Part shown: positions 57,936-64,000 of the stretch, in pieces | Layout: each line of letters begins with the position of its first letter | Position numbering within the stretch: position 1 is the stretch's first letter | From: Brugia malayi | Taxonomy: Eukaryota; Nematoda; Chromadorea; Rhabditida; Onchocercidae | Assembly: GCF_000002995.4 (NCBI RefSeq) | Contig: NW_025062285.1 | Location: 496,001 to 560,000, forward strand | Reading direction: 5' to 3' | DNA length: 64,000 bases | Made by a program: the position numbers and the translations under genes | Notes under the pieces: generated by a model | Seen by the model: only the letters and a program-made list of their open reading frames with translations | Told to the model about the DNA's origin: nothing | Database searches by the model: none

Positions 57936-59745
57936 TGACCAGTCGTGTTGCAATCGTTAATTTAATCAGATTTTCCTTTATAAATAAAATATAAGGAATA
58001 GAGTGGGCATCACTTCGACTTCCACAATTACTTCTTGTTCTATTATACTCGCTAATGAAAATTATCTGGAAGTACTTCAGCACTGCACACCACGTTCAGG
58101 TAAATCTCTCTGGATCAACGGATAACACCTCTCCAAAGAAGAGAATCAGTTTAAACTCTCAAAACAAGAATAAAAATTATAAGAAAGCCTGTGCGAGTTA
58201 TCTGTCTCCTTTATTTTAATTAGATAATCAATTCCCTTAGTCCTAAGTTGATTATTTAGGTCGTCCGAAATATCAGTAAATTTTCTCTTTGTAAATGAAG
58301 CCAATATAATACTCAATTGTAACTATCCGCACAGTAGTTCGAACACTATCGGATTTTCATAATTGAATGGAAAATTTGTTAGTGTTGTATTGCATGGATC
58401 AAACTGTACTTCACATCAAAACCCGATTGGTATTCAGAGGAACTATCCTCATCCTTTTCCTAAAATCGCAGATCTAATTTAATCATTTAAAATCATACAA
58501 AGTGTGCTCTTACATAAAAACAATTTCAGAATAAATTTCCGTGCATTCAATATTTTGAAAGTTCGAAGAAGCAAATATGGCATGTAACTAGCTCAATAAA
58601 TTCATTTCCAATTCATGTTTACCTCAAAAGAAGAAAGAAAGAAAGAAGAAATCCTTAACTGACAATATGTCCAATAAATTGTCTGAAATCATCCATGTAA
58701 CTTCTTTGGTAATTTCAACATCACACTTGATGAAAATACGTCGAAATGCTAATAAGTTGCAAAATGATAATTAATTAACATTATTTATTCAGCTTGAATT
58801 CATTTCAACTCCAGAAATCAAAAATCTAGAAGATAATATATCCATCAGACATGATATGACCTTTTTTCGTATAACTAATATCTTTTTTAACAGATTGTTA
58901 GGTTACGCTAAAGCTAAATATAATAGTTAACATTTTCCACACAGATTCTTATAACTTCATCACAATTACAGCATTCAACAAGACTAAAATAGTTTTAATT
59001 GAATAATTGAAATCTTCTAAAAACGAGGAATTTGAATTTCTTTTTGTATTGCTTCTTTCCTCTCACTAGAAGAAAAAACAGTTACTTTAAAAGTTCCTTC
59101 AAAAAAATATATTTTTTTTTTCTGAAATGTCTTGTTCATTTCGCAATTTCCTTAAAAAACCACACAACTAAAGCAATCTATGTATCACTATAACTGTTAT
59201 CAGTATAGCTATCATTGTGACCGTTATCATTATCATTATACTTGACTATAATGTCATTTATCATCGTTATGTTATTGCTGTTGTCTTTGCTGTAAATAAC
59301 AAATCAAATCTAATGTGTCAATTTCTTTCCAATATTAGCTTTTGTTCAAACTAAGAAAAATGCTAAATATTTGCGCTGAATAATCATTAAGTTCATTCAA
59401 CAACTAATAAATGAATTCTGCATGACATAATGCATGTTGTAACTCAGTTGAATTCTCAAATGAATTCTCAAATGCTATCCGATGATGAGAAATGTGCACG
59501 AATATTATTCAGAACAATAATTTGTTACTCATTTCGAACTTATTTTTACTTCGAAAATGACTTATACTTAATAATTAATACTTAATAATAAATACTTAGT
59601 AATATGTCCATTAAAAATAACTTCAATTTTATGCTTACATAATGCTAAAAAAAATACAAAGTGACGTTCATTAAACTATTGATAGTGATTGATTTATTAA
59701 AAAAATAAAAACTCTGGCTCATGTTGTAGTGCAACCAGTAGTGGT

Positions 59746-59809
59746 CTAATTTTCGTCTTCATCCATTTTAAACCACTTGATGTATTCAGCCTTCACCTCA
59801 CAAATTTTT
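59746..59809 (-). CDS. Possible short terminal exon (minus strand)
   Basis: After an acceptor ACATGCAG the frame reads KICEVKAEYIKWFKMDEDEN and ends at TAG (59746-59748). Upstream on this strand lies the bacterial-like remnant, so earlier exons would have to lie beyond 62 kb or be lost. The segment is short and unidentified. Confidence 0.2.
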
Positions 59810-59984
59810 CTGCATGTTACCAATACTTAATTAGCGTAAATTTCTTGTCGTACAATGTTTGTATTATGAAATCAATACTTGGATACAATTCTGGTATTCA
59901 ACATCGGAGAAAGAAGTGGTGGATATTTTGCAGTAGTGTCTGTAGATCTAATCCAGACATTTATATACCGAATTATTGCTGCCA

Positions 59985-60410
59985 CAAGGAAAGTTTTTAT
60001 TGATGCATCAGAATCCAAATGATGTGAGTAATGTTGCCAGTAGTACATCACTATCTATGCTGTCAACTATTGGCCTTGATTGTGATACTTAAGGAAATAT
60101 TAAATGGATTAGAGGAGTTATACATATACAGCAAAGAAGAAATTAAAGCTCAGTTTCCAGTGCCCAAGGAGAGCCAAACTGAGAAATTATCAGATGTATT
60201 AAACAAAAAAAAACCTGATGATGGAAAAGATGCAAAGAAAAAGAAAAAACAAACTGAAGAACAACTAAAAGCACCGGACAAAAGCGCAGTAGTCGAGAAG
60301 GTTCTGGTGGAACAACAAGCACTTCTAGTCTAAGGAGGATGAGAAAAAGAATTAGAAGGAGAGGATATGATTATCATGTGGTAACTAATTAAAAAGATGT
60401 TTTAAATAAA
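59985..60410 (+). pseudogene. Tail of a VirB6-family gene, frameshifted (likely Wolbachia-derived)
   Basis: A hydrophobic, broken stretch up to about 60090 is followed by a charged tail with KEEIKAQFPVPKESQ and DVLNKKKPDDGKDAKK. After APDKSA the sensible frame shifts by one base and continues GSGGTTSTSSLRRMRKRIRR to a natural stop (VVTN, TAA about 60388). Basic, low-complexity tails of this kind are typical of the large VirB6 proteins of Rickettsiales. No intron-like features explain the shifts. It lies directly upstream of a second, related remnant, as in the tandem virB6 genes of Wolbachia. The family call rests mainly on that neighbour. Confidence 0.5.
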
Positions 60411-60449
60411 GTTTTATAAATTTATTTCTATATTTGGGAAAAGTTTAGA

Positions 60450-61970
60450 TATTGCAATTACGCTTAAGCAAATTTTGGTTTAGGTTACTACTTCTTGCAG
60501 CTTATGTGCTGATAACAGGTTCTGAAAGCATGATATGCCTTTTCCAAGATATATATCTGCAGACTATTTTGGTCCTAAACCTATTACAATTGGTGTTCAT
60601 TTTCCAATCGGTCATAATGCGTCTTTTCCAGGTGATGGAGAGATTATTGATCCTGATACTGGCGAAACTAATTATGTTTTTCAGCATAACCAAGTGGTGA
60701 AATGGAAAGATACTGGTCTAGAAGCCAATGGAGATGATTTAATAGTGCAAGCTAATGGTGTATGGACATTTTGGAGTAATAACAACAAAAGAGAATCTCA
60801 ACATAGTTACACTTTGCAAAGTTTGGAGCAGCTAAAACATGCAACCAGATTTGAAGGTGGACAAGGTGATAATAGTTTGTCTAACTTTCACTTGATTTAT
60901 AATGATTATAAACCTAGTACACCACAGAACATTTCAAATAATCTTAACGCAAGTTGCACTGTGAGTTGTAACTGCATTAATAAAGATGGTACAGTGTCAC
61001 GTGGGGCTCTACGTTGATCTACCAAAGGTTATGGCGCTTATCTTCTATTAAAATCAGGTGGCAATCCTAATGCAAGTCTGAAATTAATACGTAATCCTTC
61101 ATTTCCCACTGTACATTTGAGTTACAACTCTACGGCAGAAGACGGAAGTGGACTGTTTACTCTAGAAAGAAATAGCACTAAATTAAAGGACCAAAATTGT
61201 GATACAGTGAAATTAAAAAAAAAAGAGATGGAAAATATACGTAAAAATATTAGACAGATATTACTTAGAGATAATGTAGGTGGCTACACTCCTCTGAATT
61301 TTTGAGTGGAGTGCAGAAGCCAAATTACCTTTGGATTTTTTTGATTATGATTATAACTGTTTAAAATGTGCATTATTGATTAACGAAAATTGTGAAAAGC
61401 ATTTTGACAGTAAAGATGCTGCAGCTGCACAAGCTGTGTCACGAGCTTTGACAATTCTCTTCTTTCTTTGCTTGCTTTATTCACAGTAATCTCATCACTT
61501 TTTTATCTTTTTGGTATGATACGAGAAAGTAAGCATAATATGCTCCTCATCAGAATAATTAAAATCACTCTAGTAAAGTACTTGTATCGTATCTCCGGGA
61601 AGCTTCAAGTTTCTTCTATGATCATTTTTTTATTTCATTCGTTAAGTTAAAACCCTTGAACAACTGCTAAGTATAATTACTAATTTTGCTCCTAACACGA
61701 ACACCGGAAGTGTTATATTTATGGAAGATATATTTAACAGATTTTTTGCTTACTCAGTTTGGAAAAAGTTTGCGGCATCCTTGCATTACCAAATGCGGCA
61801 AGCATTCTTATAGTACCACCAATTTTTCACAGAGATCGTCTTACATTTCCTTTGTTCTGTTGTATGCCTACATAATATTTCTTTCGGGTTTTTTTTTTTT
61901 CTTTTTTTTTTCACTGTTTTTAATCGCTATTTTATTTTCACCGCTAAAAAGCTTGAAAATTGGGTAAAAT
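60450..61970 (+). pseudogene. virB6-like: VirB6-family T4SS protein remnant (likely nuclear Wolbachia transfer)
   Basis: The frame opens with a bacterial signal peptide, RLLLLAAYVLITGSES, where a lipobox cysteine would be expected at the Ser. After a shift it continues PRYISADYFGPKPITIGVHF, DGEIIDPDTGETNYVF, QGDNSLSNFHL and KGYGAYLLLKSGG. A TGA interrupts it at 61016. Further shifts occur in A and T runs near 61215, 61300 and 61480. Past these are ESKHNMLLIRIIKITLV and VIFMEDIFNRFFAYSVWKKF, which fit the membrane-spanning TrbL/VirB6 core. Reading peters out in a poly-T tract at about 61890-61912. VirB6 is an inner-membrane channel component of type IV secretion. With at least five breaks the copy cannot be functional. 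Assignment to Wolbachia is from family features and the filarial setting, not from a search. Confidence 0.7.
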
Positions 61971-62927
61971 GTTGTATTAGTTTCTGTTTGCAATCAATTA
62001 TAATATTTACCTTATTGTCATTGCTATAATGAATATCTTTTATAGACAGTTACGTTTCACTTTATGCTAAAATAAGTGGTTTGAAGTGAGATTTTTGTAA
62101 CATCGATAAGCAGTACTTTGCTTGGGCAAACTACTGGGTTAAATTTCAGTGCCCTACTCTGCTGGAGAGGGTTGCCCGCTGGACAAAAACATAGAGAGGT
62201 AGAAGTAAGCAGAGATATCCCTCTCCCACCCGATCATACTAAAAATGTACATCAATTCATTCTCCTTCTTTCAACACAGTCAATCTCTGACTAAAGATAA
62301 TCCAGCAGACCGTTATACAGCACGAAATGACACTATAATTGATGATAGTTACAGTGCAAAAGACCTGACTGATATTCTACTGTTGATTGACAATAGAGAT
62401 AGATGGTGGTAGTGAGATAACATTAAGAAAGGTGCAGAAATTGTGAGGAAATAATAGGCGACACAGTGTGGCAGAAAGGTTGTAGAATACTGGAGATCCT
62501 TGATTCCAACAGTGAATACTGTCAGATTGCGAAAGCTATCAAGAAAGTAGCGACTACCAAAGGGTGCAAGACATACAGAGAGGTTAGGTTATTCAATCAA
62601 TGCAGAAGAGATGTTTATATATTCTTAATGCTCTCATACCAAGGGTAGAGGGGAGGTATTGGGACATGTCATTGATAAGAGAGCATTTGGGGTGGTAGAA
62701 GGACAGAGCAGTAGAAGGTGACGTGGGCACATGTGTTGATTGTGTAGGGAAGCATGGCTGTAACCATGATGTACTTTATAGGATAAAGGGATCAGAGAGA
62801 GAGGTGTAAGGATAGAGGTGGTGGTACACTAGGTTTAAATAAGTTAGGAATCTATCGAATGAGTTAATGGAAAGAGATATATCGAATGAACTAACTAAAG
62901 ATAGAAATTGAGTGGGTAGGGATAACG
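61971..62927. other. Region between bacterial-like remnants, no intact gene
   Basis: Only short broken frames are seen. A plus-strand stretch at 62466-62648 reads KGCRILEILDSNSEYCQ, and the bases after 62700 are GT- and AG-rich with repeated GATATATCGAATGA-like words at about 62849 and 62878. It may be degraded mobile-element or transferred DNA. I cannot assign it. Confidence 0.3.
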
Positions 62928-63545
62928 ATGAAAGGTAATAAAAAAAATTTCAAGGTTTTCGATTATAAACTGCAACAAGATGATTATGGTGGTAACATAA
63001 AGTTAAATGACCATGATGACATTTTAAATGCGCGCAGTGCAAGAGTGAACTTGGATAACACTAAGCAAAATGATAGTAATATTTCAAAGCTAGATAAAGG
63101 TCTTAGTGAGAAACTCGTAAATGATAGAGGATTGTTGTCTGAGTTTGATCGGAAAGATGAAGAAATTGTGCAGGAAGAGAGATGTCTAATAATTAAGCTG
63201 CTTGATGTTTTAAACAATCTTGATGATCTTGTAAACATTGAAAGCAAAGATCTATTAGAGGTTAGTTTACTGCTGTCATACCTTAGCTTCATCGAGAGAA
63301 ATGAGACCAGAATTTTAATTTAGCAGAATTTAAAAGTCTATTTATCGAAAAAAGGGCATCTGGTGGGAGATATAGCGATGAAGAATGTAAAAGCTTTCCC
63401 AATAACTCAAACAAAATTAATACTGTGATTAAGTTGGAGTTAGAAAGAGAATCGAAGGATTAACCGATGATGGAAAGAATGACCGTGATGACTTGCAGGT
63501 TGAGATTGCTCATGCAATTGATATAGTTGATCAGTCAAAAAAGTG
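62928..63545 (+). pseudogene. Broken reading frame of unknown origin
   Basis: An open frame of 131 codons (62928-63323) is rich in D, N, K and L (YGGNIKLNDHDDILNARS; LIIKLLDVLNNLDDLVNIES). It ends at a TAG. Two apparent frame changes carry the protein-like reading on: LAEFKSLFIEKRASGGRYSD (from about 63320 to a TAA near 63462), then LTDDGKNDRDDLQVEIAHAI to TGA at about 63543. The pattern of one long frame broken by single-base shifts matches the VirB6-like remnant next door, so this may be another transferred bacterial or mobile-element gene. The product is not recognised. Confidence 0.35.
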
Positions 63546-63714
63546 ATTGATTGATCTTGTCTTGTGTTTGACGTAAACAATTCTCGTGGTGTCTTCTCAT
63601 TAATCTGCTGACATTATATATTATTGCGCAAGAAAAACCGCCAAAGGCAAGCATTTAGCTGCACAGCCAATCTATGAGCATTGTCCAAAAAGCAGTATTT
63701 AACATATTTGCAAT

Positions 63715-63975
63715 TTGAATATATTTCGTTTATTCTATTTGTGCAAGTGTTTCTTTTTCATTCAAGTTAACCCTTGGCCTAAATGTGTCTGGTATAACAT
63801 TTTCCGGTAATTTGCTATTCTTCCTTTTTTTGGCCATGCTTTAGTTGATATTCCATCATATAAGACTCAATTTTGGAAGATCAACTTTTGGTGGATATGT
63901 GATTGGTTTATCACATAATGTATTCTTTGAATATAAGCCGAGCTTTTCCTCAGCACTCAGCATTTTCTACCTTCA
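63715..63975 (-). pseudogene. Two short minus-strand frames, possible degraded gene
   Basis: On the minus strand one frame starts MLSAEEKLGLYSKN near 63966 and stops near 63868. Another starts MAKKRKNSKLPENVIPD near 63835 and stops near 63730. The spacing and lack of splice sites look prokaryotic or degraded. No family recognised. Confidence 0.25.
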
Positions 63976-64000
63976 AAGTCTTATTCTCTGCCTTTAGACC

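Noticed and set aside
60452..60700. 82-codon hydrophobic frame read as a small membrane protein
   Set aside because: Only the first part, the signal peptide, belongs to the VirB6-like remnant. The rest is an out-of-frame reading after a frameshift.

Overview
The window looks like a piece of nuclear genome from a parasitic nematode, most likely a filarial worm. It is AT-rich. Genes are split into short exons with nematode-style TTTCAG acceptors and GT donors. The recognisable proteins are metazoan: a CAR-1/LSM14 RNP protein, an innexin (invertebrate gap junction), a DAPK kinase and a NOM1-like nucleolar protein. Near the right end lies a decayed bacterial gene that reads like a VirB6-family type IV secretion protein of Wolbachia, the filarial endosymbiont. 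The species cannot be named from the sequence alone. All gene models below were assembled by hand from reading frame, splice-site and phase agreement.

Layout, left to right. 133-5777 (+): 5'-truncated gene for a protein with about 14 C2H2 zinc fingers. 5778-9139: no gene seen. 9140-12703 (+): complete car-1/LSM14 orthologue, 7 exons. 12704-14506: no supported gene. 14507-17905 (+): complete innexin, 8 exons, with ten copies of a 38-bp tandem repeat in its long first intron. 17906-20438: convergent intergenic region. 20439-40699 (-): complete death-associated protein kinase gene, 29 exons and 1434 codons, with kinase, calmodulin-binding region, ankyrin repeats, Roc/COR GTPase region and death domain. 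Its 4.7-kb intron at 30137-34853 appears to hold a nested, unidentified membrane-protein gene on the same strand (31187-32596) and a separate terminal-exon-like segment (33729-33837).

40700-51046: mostly noncoding, with possible plus-strand exons of an unidentified gene (42219-46775) and an array of 17 copies of a 59-bp repeat (44324-45345). 51047-56235 (-): complete NOM1/SGD1-like gene, 14 exons and 755 aa, with MIF4G and MA3 domains. A long (CA)n tract lies just upstream. 56621-59985: AT-rich, with weak evidence for minus-strand exons of unknown genes. 59985-61970 (+): frameshifted and nonsense-riddled VirB6-like remnant, covering the tail of one gene and most of the next. 62900-63550 (+) and 63720-63975 (-): further broken reading frames of unknown, possibly also transferred, origin.

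The genes do not form one pathway. CAR-1 acts in cytoplasmic mRNP granules, the innexin in cell-cell coupling, DAPK in stress and cytoskeletal signalling, and NOM1 in ribosome biogenesis. The most unusual material is the apparent nested gene inside the dapk intron, the decayed bacterial secretion genes, the two minisatellites with ordered variants, and a likely GC-AG intron inside the kinase domain.
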